Assembly: GCA_964433345.1 (NCBI GenBank)
Contig: CAYSQJ010000012.1
Span: 1-64,000 of the forward strand
Direction of reading: 5' to 3'
DNA from: Ga0077527 sp964433345
GTDB taxonomy: Bacteria > Pseudomonadota > Gammaproteobacteria > Burkholderiales > SG8-41
Length of the DNA stretch: 64,000 nucleotides
Shown here piece after piece: positions 16,355 to 25,842 of this stretch. The notes beneath the pieces are model-generated. The model made no database searches, had not been told where the DNA came from, and saw only the letters and a list, made by a program, of their open reading frames with translations. Numbering within the stretch: position 1 is the stretch's first letter; the number at the start of each line of letters is the position of its first letter. Made by a program: the position numbers and the translations under genes.

Positions 16355-19300
16355 TCATGCGACCCAGCGCCGCGCATTGCGGAACATGCGCAGCCAGGGG
16401 CCATCCTCGGGCCATTGCGCCGGGTGCCAGGAGTTCTGCACCGTCCTGAAAACCCTTTCCGGGTGCGGCATCAGTATAGAGTAGCGGCCATCCGCCGTGG
16501 TCAGCCCGGTGATTCCCTGCGGCGAACCGTTGGGATTGAACGGATAGCTCTCGGTGGCCGCACCATGGTTGTCGACATAGCGCAGGGTCACCAGGGGCTG
16601 TGCCGACGCAAGGGCGCCGGCATCTGCGAATTCTGCATAACCCTCGCCGTGGGCCACCGCAACCGGTATCCGGCTGCCCTCCATGCCGGCAAAGAACAGT
16701 GATGGCGAGGATTGCACTTCCAGGGTCACGAAACGGGCCTCGAACTGCTCCGACCGGTTGCGCACGAAATGCGGCCAGGATTCCGCGCCGGGGATCAGCT
16801 CGCGGAGATTGCTCATCATCTGGCAACCATTGCAGACACCCAGCGCGAAGCTGTCGGGTCTTTCGAAAAAAGCCTCGAATTCGTCACGGGCCCGCGCATT
16901 GAACAGTATGGACTTTGCCCAGCCCTCGCCGGCACCCAGCACGTCACCATAGGAAAAACCGCCGCAGGCCGCAAAACCCTTGAAATCCCCGAGGCTCGTC
17001 CGCCCCGAAATGATGTCGCTCATGTGCACGTCAATTGCGGCAAATCCCGCGCGATCGAATGCCGCCGCCATTTCGGTCTGCCCATTGACGCCCTGCTCGC
17101 GCAATATCGCGATGCGCGGCCTGGCACCCTTGCCGATGAAAGGTGCGGCCACATCCTCGTCCGGGTCGAATGCCAGCTTCGGCGAAATGCCGGGATCGGC
17201 GGCATCGAGAATGCGGTCATATTCCTGCTGCACGCAATCCGGGTTGTCGCGCAGCTGCTGCATGCGGTAAGTCGTTTCCGACCAGGCGCGATGCAGATCT
17301 TGGCGCGATTCGTCGAGCACGATGGCGCCATCGACGCGGACCAGCAGCCGGTCCTTGTCGCCGACTTCGCCGATGACGGCGCTGCATTCGCCGAGGCCGG
17401 CGTCAGCAAGCATCTCCAGCACCGCTTCGCGATCGTCCAGGCGGACCTGCAGCACGGCGCCGAGCTCCTCGCTGAACAGTCCCGCCGCGGCGTCGCCGTA
17501 AAGATCGAGGTAGGCGCCGCAGCGCGACGCGAACAGCATTTCGCAGACCGTCGCCAGCAGTCCGCCGTCGGAGCGATCGTGGTAGGCCAGCAGCAATCCG
17601 TCCGCGTTCAGCTTCTGGATCACCGCAAAAAACGCCTTCAGGTCGTCGGCGCTGACCACGTCGGGCGCACGGTCGCCGGTCGCATCGTAGACCTGCGCCA
17701 GAGCCGACGCACCCAGGCGGTTGCGGCCGCGGCCAAGGTCGATCAGCAGCAATTCGGTTTCGCCGCAATCCATGCGCAACTGCGGCGTCAGCGTGCGGCG
17801 GGCGTCGGCCACCGGCGCAAAAGCGGAAACGATCAGCGACAGCGGCGCGACAACTTCCCTGCGTTGTTCGCCTTCGGACCATGTCGTCTTCATCGACAGC
17901 GAATCCTTGCCGACCGGAATGCTGATGCCCAGTTGCGGGCAAAGCTCCATCGCCACGGCGTGCACGGTATCAAACAGCGCGGCATCCTCGCCGGCATGTC
18001 CGGCCGCGGCCATCCAGTTCGCCGACAGCTTGATGTCGCCGATTTTTCCGATGGCAGCAGCGGCAATGTTGGTGATCGCCTCGCCCACCGCCATTCGGCC
18101 CGAGGCCTGAGGGTCCAGCACCGCCAGCGGCGTGCGTTCGCCCATCGCCATCGCTTCGCCGCGGAAAGTACTGAAGCCCATCAGTGTCACTGCGACATCG
18201 GCCACGGGCACCTGCCAGGGACCGACCATCTGGTCGCGCGCAGTCATGCCGCCCACCGTGCGATCGCCGATGCTGACCAGGAAAGTCTTGTCGGCCACAG
18301 TCGGCAACCGCAGCACGCGATAGGCCGCTTCGCGGATGTCGATGCCGGCGGCGTCGAAGACCTGGCCTTCGCGGACCATGCGTTTCACGTCGCGCAGCAT
18401 CTTCGGAGGCTTGCCGAGCAGAACGTCCATGGCCATGTCGACCGGATTGTTGCCGAAGAAGCGGTCATGCACCTGTAGCTGGCCGTCGGCGGTGGCCTTG
18501 CCGACCACCGCAAAAGGACAGCGCTCGCGCCCGCACAGCGCGCGGAAGCGCTCGAGGTCAGCCGGCGCGATCGCCAGCACATAACGTTCCTGCGCCTCGT
18601 TGCACCAGATCTGCAGCGGCGACATGCCCGGCTCCTCGCTGGGCACGTCGCGCAATTCGAAGTGCGCACCGCGCTGCGCCGAATGCGCCAGTTCCGGCAA
18701 TGCATTCGACAGGCCGCCGGCCCCCACGTCGTGGATCGACAGGATCGGATTGGCCTCGCCCAGCGCCCAGCAACGGTCGATGACTTCCTGGGCACGGCGC
18801 TCGATTTCGGGGTTTCCGCGCTGCACCGAATCGAAATCGAGGTCTTCCTGGTTGGCGCCGGTATCCATGCTTGATGCCGCACCGCCGCCAAGACCGATCA
18901 GCATGCCGGGTCCGCCGAGCTGGATCAGCAGCGCCCCTTCGGGCAGCGCCTGTTTTGCGGTATGTCTCGCAGCGATGTTGCCGAGGCCGCCGGCGATCAT
19001 GATCGGCTTGTGGTAGCCGCGAACCTCGCTGCCGACGCGCTGCTCATAACTGCGGAAATAACCGGCCAGGTTCGGGCGGCCGAATTCATTGTTGAAAGAC
19101 GCGCCGCCGATCGGGCCGTCGAGCATGATCTGCAGCGCGGAGGCTATGCGGCCGGGCTTGCCGACCGGATTGGCTTCCCAGGGCTGTTCGGCGCCGGGGA
19201 TACGCAGGTTCGACACCGAGAAACCGGTCAGCCCCGCCTTCGGTTTTGCGCCGCGGCCGGTTGCACCCTCATCCCGGATTTCGCCACCGGCACCGGTGGA

Positions 19301-20230
19301 TGCGCCGGGAAACGGCGAAATCGCGGTCGGATGGTTGTGTGTCTCCACCTTCATCAGGATGTGCGTGGACTCGCGCTGGTAACCGTAGGCGCCGCCATCG
19401 ACCGGGTAGAAACGCTCGATTTCTGCCCCCTCGATCACCGAGGAATTGTCGGAGTAGGCCACCACCGTGCCCTGCGGATGTTTTTCGTGGGTGGTGCGGA
19501 TCATCCCGAACAGCGAGCGCCCCTGAGGCTCGCCATCGATGACCCAGTCGGCATTGAAAATCTTGTGCCGGCAGTGCTCGGAATTGGCCTGGGCAAACAT
19601 CATCAGCTCGACATCGGTCGGGTTGCGGCCGATGCGGGTGAAATTGTCCAGCAGATAATCAATCTCGTCCGCTGACAGTGCAAGCCCCATCGCGACATTT
19701 GCCTGTGCCAACGCTGCGCGGCCGCCGCCGAGAATGTCGATCGTCGACAGCGGCGCCGGTTCCACACGCCGGAACAGGGCCTGCGCGGCATCAAGGTTGT
19801 CGAACACCGACTCCGTCATCCGGTCATGGATCAGCGGCAGCAAGGTTTTACGCTGGGTGGCGGACAGCGCTTGGCCGGCGGATGAACACCACCAGGCAAG
19901 CCCGCGTTCGATGCGAAGGACCTCGGGCAGTCCGCAGTGCCGGGCGATGTCACTCGCCTTCGATGACCAGGGCGAAATGGTGCCCAGCCGCGGCGTCACC
20001 AGCAGCAGGCTGCCCGCCTGGACGACTGCAGTGCTCGCCGGACCATAGCTCAGAACGCGTTCCAGCCTTTGCCGGCCGGCGTCGTCCAGCGCCTGTGTCA
20101 GTTCGATGAAATGCCAGTATTCGGCAGTGACCTGCAGGCCGGGAATGTCGGCAGCGACGGCCTGCAGCAGTTTTTTCCGGCGGAATGCCGAGAGGGCGTC
20201 GCGACCTCTCAGGCGTAGGAAATGCGGCAT
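16355..20230 (-). CDS. purL: Phosphoribosylformylglycinamidine synthase
   Basis: A 1291-residue large-type PurL, the usual length for proteobacteria. It converts FGAR, glutamine and ATP to FGAM in purine synthesis. Visible parts are an N-terminal PurS-like domain, a linker, and two AIRS-like halves with the ATP-site segment GIGGGAASSM. The C-terminal class I glutaminase carries the nucleophile in GVCNGCQMM near residue 1135 and the catalytic His/Glu in MPHPERVFR near the end. The start MPHFLRLRGRDALS matches the family. It is divergent from the NAD(P)HX repair gene with an 82-bp gap. Confidence 0.97.
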   Translation of the reverse strand: MPHFLRLRGRDALSAFRRKKLLQAVAADIPGLQVTAEYWHFIELTQALDDAGRQRLERVLSYGPASTAVVQAGSLLLVTPRLGTISPWSSKASDIARHCGLPEVLRIERGLAWWCSSAGQALSATQRKTLLPLIHDRMTESVFDNLDAAQALFRRVEPAPLSTIDILGGGRAALAQANVAMGLALSADEIDYLLDNFTRIGRNPTDVELMMFAQANSEHCRHKIFNADWVIDGEPQGRSLFGMIRTTHEKHPQGTVVAYSDNSSVIEGAEIERFYPVDGGAYGYQRESTHILMKVETHNHPTAISPFPGASTGAGGEIRDEGATGRGAKPKAGLTGFSVSNLRIPGAEQPWEANPVGKPGRIASALQIMLDGPIGGASFNNEFGRPNLAGYFRSYEQRVGSEVRGYHKPIMIAGGLGNIAARHTAKQALPEGALLIQLGGPGMLIGLGGGAASSMDTGANQEDLDFDSVQRGNPEIERRAQEVIDRCWALGEANPILSIHDVGAGGLSNALPELAHSAQRGAHFELRDVPSEEPGMSPLQIWCNEAQERYVLAIAPADLERFRALCGRERCPFAVVGKATADGQLQVHDRFFGNNPVDMAMDVLLGKPPKMLRDVKRMVREGQVFDAAGIDIREAAYRVLRLPTVADKTFLVSIGDRTVGGMTARDQMVGPWQVPVADVAVTLMGFSTFRGEAMAMGERTPLAVLDPQASGRMAVGEAITNIAAAAIGKIGDIKLSANWMAAAGHAGEDAALFDTVHAVAMELCPQLGISIPVGKDSLSMKTTWSEGEQRREVVAPLSLIVSAFAPVADARRTLTPQLRMDCGETELLLIDLGRGRNRLGASALAQVYDATGDRAPDVVSADDLKAFFAVIQKLNADGLLLAYHDRSDGGLLATVCEMLFASRCGAYLDLYGDAAAGLFSEELGAVLQVRLDDREAVLEMLADAGLGECSAVIGEVGDKDRLLVRVDGAIVLDESRQDLHRAWSETTYRMQQLRDNPDCVQQEYDRILDAADPGISPKLAFDPDEDVAAPFIGKGARPRIAILREQGVNGQTEMAAAFDRAGFAAIDVHMSDIISGRTSLGDFKGFAACGGFSYGDVLGAGEGWAKSILFNARARDEFEAFFERPDSFALGVCNGCQMMSNLRELIPGAESWPHFVRNRSEQFEARFVTLEVQSSPSLFFAGMEGSRIPVAVAHGEGYAEFADAGALASAQPLVTLRYVDNHGAATESYPFNPNGSPQGITGLTTADGRYSILMPHPERVFRTVQNSWHPAQWPEDGPWLRMFRNARRWVA

Positions 20231-20312
20231 GATCAATGGGCTATCGGAAAGCGCAATTTTACCCGAACCCGTCCCGTTCCGTCCGGACCCATGCGTTAAA
20301 CTTGCGGCCACC

Positions 20313-21800
20313 ATGTCACTCCGTCACGCTTCCCCCGTACTGCTCTCCGCCGATCTTCGTGCCGTCGAACGGTCCGCGCTGTCAGGCCATGCTCCGGCGC
20401 CGCTGATGGAGCGCGCCGGATTGGCTGCGGCCGAACTGGCGCGCCGTCTCGCCGGCGACAGCGGCAAGCCTGTACTGATACTGGCCGGCCCCGGCAACAA
20501 TGGCGGTGACGCCCTCGTGGTGGCCCGTCATCTGAAAGCCTGGTGGTTTCCGGTGATCGTGGTCTGCCCTGCGGGACTAAAGGACTATGCGGGCGATGCG
20601 GGTGGCGCTAGCCGGGCCTGGCAGCAGGCTGGCGGCACGGCCGTGCCGGCCATACCCCGTGGGCAGGACTGGAGCCTGGTGGTCGACGGGTTGTTCGGCA
20701 TCGGCCTCAGCCGCGAACCGGCCGGCGATCATGCCGCATTGATCGAACAGGTCAACGCGCTGGATGCGCCCGTGCTTGCGCTGGATGTACCCAGCGGGCT
20801 CGATGCCGACAGCGGACGCGTGTTGGGCAGCGCGATCGAAGCCGATCACACGATCACCTTCATCGCGCTGAAGCCAGGCCTGCTGACCCTCGACGGCCCT
20901 GATTACTGCGGCAGCCTGCATCTGGCCGAACTTGGGCTGGGGGATGCCCCGGCCACGGCTCCCCACGGCGTGCTGATCGGCCATGAGGTGCTGACCCATC
21001 TGCTGCCGCCGCGGCCGCGCAATTCGCACAAGGGCAGCTACGGCAGTGCCGGCATCGTCGGCGGCGCACATGGCATGAGCGGCGCCCTGCTGCTCGCAGC
21101 CCGTGCAGCGCTGAAATGCGGAACCGGACGCGTGTATGCCGGGCTGCTGGCCGACGACATTGCCTTGCTGGATCCCCTGCAGCCTGAACTGATGCTGCGC
21201 CCGGCCGACGCCGTGCTGCGCCTGGATCATCTCAGTGCACTGGCGGTCGGTCCCGGGCTCGGCAATTCACCGGATGCCACGGAGTATCTGGACTGGGCAC
21301 TGGAGAAAGACCTGCCGCTGGTTTTCGACGCCGATGCGCTCAACCTCGTCGCGGCATTCCCCGCACTGGCTGATCGCCTGCGGGACAGGACAGCAGCATC
21401 GATCCTGACCCCGCATCCGGCCGAGGCCGGGCGTTTGCTCGGCAGCTCCACGGAAAGCGTGCAGCGTGACCGTGTCGCCGCGGCACTGGAGCTTGCGCGG
21501 AACTATCGTTGCGGCGTGGTGCTCAAGGGCTGCGGCAGCGTCTGTGCCTGGCCGGACGGACACTGGGCCATCAATGTTTCAGGCAATCCGGGCATGGCCA
21601 GCGCCGGCATGGGCGATGTGTTGACCGGCATCATCACCGCACTGCTCGTCCAGGGTGTCGATGAACGCCATGCCTTGACGGCCGCCGTCCACCTGCACGG
21701 TGCCGCCGCCGATTGGCTGGTCAGCCAGGGCACGGGGCCGATCGGCCTTGCCGCAGGCGAAGTCATTGATGCCGCGCGCCGGCTGCTGAATCGCAGCTGA
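20313..21800 (+). CDS. nnr: Bifunctional NAD(P)H-hydrate epimerase / ADP-dependent NAD(P)H-hydrate dehydratase
   Basis: A 495-residue two-domain metabolite-repair enzyme. The N-terminal YjeF epimerase domain (about 1-215) contains LAGPGNNGGDALVVARHL near 58 and LDVPSGLDADSG near 157. The C-terminal ribokinase-fold dehydratase (about 225-495) contains NSHKGSYGSAGIVGGAHGMSGA near 235, LTPHPAEAGRLLG near 370 and the catalytic loop GNPGMASAGMGDVLTG near 425. It restores hydrated NAD(P)H. It starts at 20313, 82 bp from the divergent purL, and converges on crcB. Confidence 0.95.
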   Translation: MSLRHASPVLLSADLRAVERSALSGHAPAPLMERAGLAAAELARRLAGDSGKPVLILAGPGNNGGDALVVARHLKAWWFPVIVVCPAGLKDYAGDAGGASRAWQQAGGTAVPAIPRGQDWSLVVDGLFGIGLSREPAGDHAALIEQVNALDAPVLALDVPSGLDADSGRVLGSAIEADHTITFIALKPGLLTLDGPDYCGSLHLAELGLGDAPATAPHGVLIGHEVLTHLLPPRPRNSHKGSYGSAGIVGGAHGMSGALLLAARAALKCGTGRVYAGLLADDIALLDPLQPELMLRPADAVLRLDHLSALAVGPGLGNSPDATEYLDWALEKDLPLVFDADALNLVAAFPALADRLRDRTAASILTPHPAEAGRLLGSSTESVQRDRVAAALELARNYRCGVVLKGCGSVCAWPDGHWAINVSGNPGMASAGMGDVLTGIITALLVQGVDERHALTAAVHLHGAAADWLVSQGTGPIGLAAGEVIDAARRLLNRS

Positions 21801-21813
21801 GCAGCTGGCGAAA

Positions 21814-22197
21814 CTATCCGCTGATCGCGCGAACCGCTGCAAATCCCAGCAGCGTCATTGCCAGCGACCCGATCAGGTGGCTGCCGATCAGCAGCAGCGC
21901 CCAGCCGTAGCGCGCCTGCTGCAGCAGCGTCACCGCTTCCAGCGAGAAAGCCGAAAAGGTGGTCAGGCTGCCGAGGAATCCGGTAATGAACATCAGGCGG
22001 TATTCAGGCGGCAGCGCGGTGTTCTGGACGAAATATTCGAACGCCGCGCCTATCATGAATCCGCCCGCAAGGTTCGCCACCAGCGTGCCCATCGGCAGCG
22101 CCGGCACCAGCTGGTTCAGCGCCAGCGCCAGACCCCAGCGCGACCAGGCGCCGAGCATCGCGCCGATGCCGACCGCCGCGAACGCGGTGAAATTCAT
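21814..22197 (-). CDS. crcB: Fluoride efflux channel CrcB (Fluc)
   Basis: A 127-residue inner-membrane protein with four hydrophobic helices. Family motifs are LGAWSRWGLA near residue 15, GTLVANLAGGFMIG near 37 and GFLGSLTTFSAFSLE near 74, with the conserved Asn and Phe residues of the dual-topology fluoride channel. It begins 10 bp after the UxaA-family gene, so no fluoride riboswitch can fit directly upstream; it is probably read from that gene's promoter. Confidence 0.94.
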   Translation of the reverse strand: MNFTAFAAVGIGAMLGAWSRWGLALALNQLVPALPMGTLVANLAGGFMIGAAFEYFVQNTALPPEYRLMFITGFLGSLTTFSAFSLEAVTLLQQARYGWALLLIGSHLIGSLAMTLLGFAAVRAISG

Positions 22198-22207
22198 TTG
22201 GAGCGAT

Positions 22208-23764
22208 TCAGCTGGTGACGCCAATGTTCCACGGCACGTATTCGTGATCACCCAGGCCCAGCAGTTCGCTCTTCGATTTTTCGCCCGAGGCAATGCGCAG
22301 CATCAGGTCGAATATTTCCTGTGCTTTCTGCGAGAGCGACTTGGTGCCGTCGAGGATCTCGCCGCAGTTGATGTCCATGTCCTCTGCCAGCCTGCTGTAC
22401 ATCGGCGTGTTGGTCGCCAGCTTGATCGACGGCACCGGCTTCGCGCCGAACATCGAACCGCGGCCGGTCGTGAACATGATCATGTTGGCGCCGCCGGCGA
22501 TCTGGCCGGTTGCCGATACCGGGTCGAAGCCCGGCGTATCCATGAACACGAAACCGCGTTCGGTGACGGGGTCGGCATAGCGGTAGACGGCGTTCAGTGG
22601 CCCGGTGCCCCCCTTCATCGATGAACCCAGGGATTTCTCGAAAATGTTGGCAAGCCCGCCGTGCTGGTTGCCGGGGCTGACCACCCCGTTGATCTGGGTG
22701 TCACGACCTGCGTTGTAGACATCCTTCCACCAGCGGATGCGCTCGATCAGCTTTTCGCCGACCTCGCGTGACCTCGCGCGCCGCGTCAGCGTGTGTTCAA
22801 CGCCGTAGATTTCCGGCGTTTCCGAAAGGATATGGGTGCCGCCGTGGCGGGCCAGCAGGTCCATTGCTGCGCCCAGCGCCGGATTGGCGGTGATCGAGGA
22901 AAAACCGTCGGAGCCGCCGCACTGCAGACCGACCATCAAATGACTCGCAGGCACCTTCTGGCGCACCACCTTGTTGGCCTCTGGCAACATCTCCTTCAGC
23001 GCGGCTATGCCCGCCTCGATGGTCTGGCGCGTGCCGCCGGATTCCTGCATGACGAAGGTTTTCAGCCTGTCGCTGACGTCGATGCCCTGCTCCTTCATCA
23101 GCCCCTTGATCTGGTTGCGTTCGCAGCCCAGGCCGATGATCAGCGCGCCTGCCAGATTGGCGTGGCGCGCATAGCCGGCCATGGTCCGCCGCAGCAGATC
23201 CATCGGTTCACCGGTCATTTCCATGCCGCAGCCGGTACCGTGCGCGAAGGCGCAGACACCATCGATGTTGGGGTAGTCGGCGAGGCGCTCCGGCGTGAAA
23301 TACTCGGCGATCTTGTGCGCAACCGTCGCCGAACAGTTGACCGTTGCCAGCACGCCGAGGTAATTGCGCGTCGCGACCTGGCCATTGGCGCGAACGATGC
23401 CCATGAACGAAGCGCGCTCCGCCTCGGGGATCATCTGTTCCGGCTTGTAGTCGCGCGCATATGCGTAATCGCGATCGAACTCGCGGAACTCCAGATTGTG
23501 GGAATGGACGTAGGTGCCCGCCGGGATGTCTGCCGAGGCAAAACCGATGGTCACCGCATATTTCAGGATGGGTTCGCCCTTCCTGATATCCCGTGCCGCA
23601 ATCTTGTGTCCCGCCGGCACCTGGCTTTTTGCGGTCAGTCCGCCGTCGAGTTTGGTGCCGATGCCGATATCGCCACGGGCGATCAGCACATTGTCGTTCT
23701 CATGAAGCCGGATTACCGGCCCCGAAGCGGGTTTGTCCTTGATATGAATGACACCGTCGTCCAT
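22208..23764 (-). CDS. UxaA family hydrolase / altronate (galactarate) dehydratase-type protein
   Basis: A 518-residue cytoplasmic lyase. The N-terminal SAF domain (about 1-90) contains PVIRLHENDNVLIARGDI. The large GarD/UxaA domain contains RNYLGVLATVNCSATVA, AFAHGTGCGME, GLGCERNQIKGL, GLQCGGSDGFSSITANPALG and FTTGRGSMFG. The repeated Cys/His motifs are typical of these iron-dependent sugar-acid dehydratases. The start at 23764 has GGAGG 7 bases upstream; an ATG at 23797 would add 11 residues. The substrate may be altronate, galactarate or a related acid. No hexuronate genes are nearby. Confidence 0.87.
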   Translation of the reverse strand: MDDGVIHIKDKPASGPVIRLHENDNVLIARGDIGIGTKLDGGLTAKSQVPAGHKIAARDIRKGEPILKYAVTIGFASADIPAGTYVHSHNLEFREFDRDYAYARDYKPEQMIPEAERASFMGIVRANGQVATRNYLGVLATVNCSATVAHKIAEYFTPERLADYPNIDGVCAFAHGTGCGMEMTGEPMDLLRRTMAGYARHANLAGALIIGLGCERNQIKGLMKEQGIDVSDRLKTFVMQESGGTRQTIEAGIAALKEMLPEANKVVRQKVPASHLMVGLQCGGSDGFSSITANPALGAAMDLLARHGGTHILSETPEIYGVEHTLTRRARSREVGEKLIERIRWWKDVYNAGRDTQINGVVSPGNQHGGLANIFEKSLGSSMKGGTGPLNAVYRYADPVTERGFVFMDTPGFDPVSATGQIAGGANMIMFTTGRGSMFGAKPVPSIKLATNTPMYSRLAEDMDINCGEILDGTKSLSQKAQEIFDLMLRIASGEKSKSELLGLGDHEYVPWNIGVTS

Positions 23765-23970
23765 GGCCTTGCCTCCGAGTGAGCCGATTATGGCCATATT
23801 TTATCCTCATCGCGGAACAACCGTGCCGGGCGTTACCAAATGACCGCGGCGCCCTGATCGGTCGGATTCGGTGCTAGGCGACGTCCTTGTTTTTGGATTA
23901 GCATCGATCGCGGCGCATCTGTGCCGGCGCGACGTTATCCCGGCAATCCACATCACTTCGTTTTGGACTC

Positions 23971-25539
23971 ATGGACATGCATCAAGTACAAAATTGGGCC
24001 GTAACCAAACCCGTGGTCACTTCTCGTGGCGGCGTTGTTTCTTCACAAAACCGGATTGCCAGCGAGGCTGGAGCACGGGTACTGGCAGCAGGCGGCAACG
24101 CAATCGATGCGGCGGTGACCACAGGGTTCGCATTGGCGGCGGTTGAGCCCTGGAACAGCGGCTTGGGCGGCGTCGGCTTCATGATGGTTTACCTTGCCCG
24201 GGAGAACCTGGTTCATGTAATCGATTTCGGCCCGATTTCCCCATGCGAACTCAATCCGGCTGATTATCCGCTGACCGGAGGATTTACCAGTGATTTGTTT
24301 ACCTGGCCGACAGTCAAGGACGACCGCAATGTTCACGGTCCGATGTCCATCGCGGTCCCGGGCCACGTTGACGGCCTGGCCACGGCCCTTGAACGCTTCG
24401 GCTCGCTGCCTTTTGCAGATGCAATCAATCCGGCGATCAAGCTTGCCGAGGACGGCATTGCCGTCGACTGGTATCTCACCCTGAAAATCGCGACCATGGC
24501 CAGGGAACTGTCGCTTTATTCAACCACCCGGGACATCTGGCTGCCCGATGGCCTGCCACCCGTCACGATGCCCGGCGCACCATTGAAAAGGCTGAAGCTT
24601 ACCGGCCTTGCGGCTACCATGCGCCGCCTTGCCGAAGCAGGTCCCCGTGATTTCTACGAAGGCGAGATTGCCGCCGGAATCATCCGCGATATCAAGGCGA
24701 TGGGTGGAAACCTGTCACAGCAGGATCTCGCGAAATTTCATGCACGTATCGTTGCGCCCATCGAGACGGAATATGGCGGCGCGCAATTCGCACTGCCGCC
24801 GCAGCTGACCGCGGGCCCGACGATGCTGCGCGCCCTCGAGCCTTTGCGCAGTGCGGATTTCCGGCGTGGAACACTCGACTCCAAGGCGTTCATCGCCTAT
24901 GCCGGGGCCTTGCGCGACGCCTACGCCGAAAGGCTGACCACCATGGGCGACAACAGCGATCACCGTGATCCTTCCACGACAACACACCTCAACGTCATCG
25001 ACGCGGAAGGCAACATGGTTGCGCTGACCCAGACCCTTCTTTCGGTCTTCGGATCCAAGGTGGTGTTGCCGTCCAGCGGCGTCCTGATGAACAACGGCAT
25101 CATGTGGTTCGATCCGACTCCGGGTTCGCCCAACAGTCTCGCTCCCGGAAAGCGGGCGTTATCGAACATGTGTCCCGTCATCGCAAGACGCGGAGGAAAG
25201 CCGTGGTTTGCGATCGGCGCCTCCGGAGGACGCAAAATCCTGCCTGCTGTCTACCAGATCAGCTCGTTCATCATCGATCACGGCCTGTCTCTGGCCGATG
25301 CATTCCATCATCCCCGTATCGATGCCAGTGGCGGGGATAGTGTCGGCGTGGATCCCAGGCTTTCTGAAGCCATCCGTTCGGCACTCAAGAATCAATTTCC
25401 GGTGAATCCCACCGAACTGGTGGTTTATCCGACAAATTTTGCATGCCCCAGCGCGGTGCTGCGTGACCCGGAATCGGGCGTATATCAGGGCATCAGTGAC
25501 GTGATGTCGCCATGGTCAGGCGCCGTCGGTGCATCCTGA
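23971..25539 (+). CDS. Gamma-glutamyltransferase family protein (Ntn hydrolase)
   Basis: A 522-residue member of the Ggt family: SEAGARVLAAGGNAIDAAV near residue 30, EPWNSGLGGVGFMMVY near 60, and STTTHLNVIDAEGNMVALTQTL near 331-352. The Thr of TTTHLNV is the expected autoprocessing site and nucleophile. There is no clear signal peptide, unlike periplasmic GGTs, so it may act in the cytoplasm on gamma-glutamyl or similar amides. It is divergent from the UxaA-family gene (about 200 bp apart) and upstream of a Bug receptor. Confidence 0.86.
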   Translation: MDMHQVQNWAVTKPVVTSRGGVVSSQNRIASEAGARVLAAGGNAIDAAVTTGFALAAVEPWNSGLGGVGFMMVYLARENLVHVIDFGPISPCELNPADYPLTGGFTSDLFTWPTVKDDRNVHGPMSIAVPGHVDGLATALERFGSLPFADAINPAIKLAEDGIAVDWYLTLKIATMARELSLYSTTRDIWLPDGLPPVTMPGAPLKRLKLTGLAATMRRLAEAGPRDFYEGEIAAGIIRDIKAMGGNLSQQDLAKFHARIVAPIETEYGGAQFALPPQLTAGPTMLRALEPLRSADFRRGTLDSKAFIAYAGALRDAYAERLTTMGDNSDHRDPSTTTHLNVIDAEGNMVALTQTLLSVFGSKVVLPSSGVLMNNGIMWFDPTPGSPNSLAPGKRALSNMCPVIARRGGKPWFAIGASGGRKILPAVYQISSFIIDHGLSLADAFHHPRIDASGGDSVGVDPRLSEAIRSALKNQFPVNPTELVVYPTNFACPSAVLRDPESGVYQGISDVMSPWSGAVGAS

Positions 25540-25842
25540 TTGGACGGCACGGAAATTGCTGAACCTGGCTCCTGCTCGCAGCTGTGAATTGATCGCGGTC
25601 AACTTGCCAGTAGAACCCCGAAATCTGCAGTCCGCGACCTCTGCAGTATTCGGAGATGCTTGCCGGCATTCACGATATGGAACAGTAAGGGCGAAATATC
25701 CGCCAGAATCCGGTGATCACGGACACTTCAGGCATCTGCGGTATTAGTATTGGCAGAAGCGGCAACAGAAAAGCTGCAGTACACCCCGGCACAAGGCAAT
25801 CGGGATGCGCCGGATCATAATTTTTCGATCGAGGAGAAGTTC
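25540..25842. other. Intergenic region before the Bug gene, no gene seen
   Basis: Some 300 bases between the gamma-glutamyltransferase-like gene and the Bug gene. A frame runs in from 25750 without a ribosome binding site and is only the upstream extension of the Bug open frame. The last 45 bases are A/T-rich and end with a GAGGAG site for the Bug gene. No RNA gene, repeat copy or strong terminator was recognised. Confidence 0.5.

Noticed and set aside
22198..22207. Fluoride riboswitch before crcB
   Set aside because: Only 10 bases separate crcB from the gene in front, too short for the aptamer.
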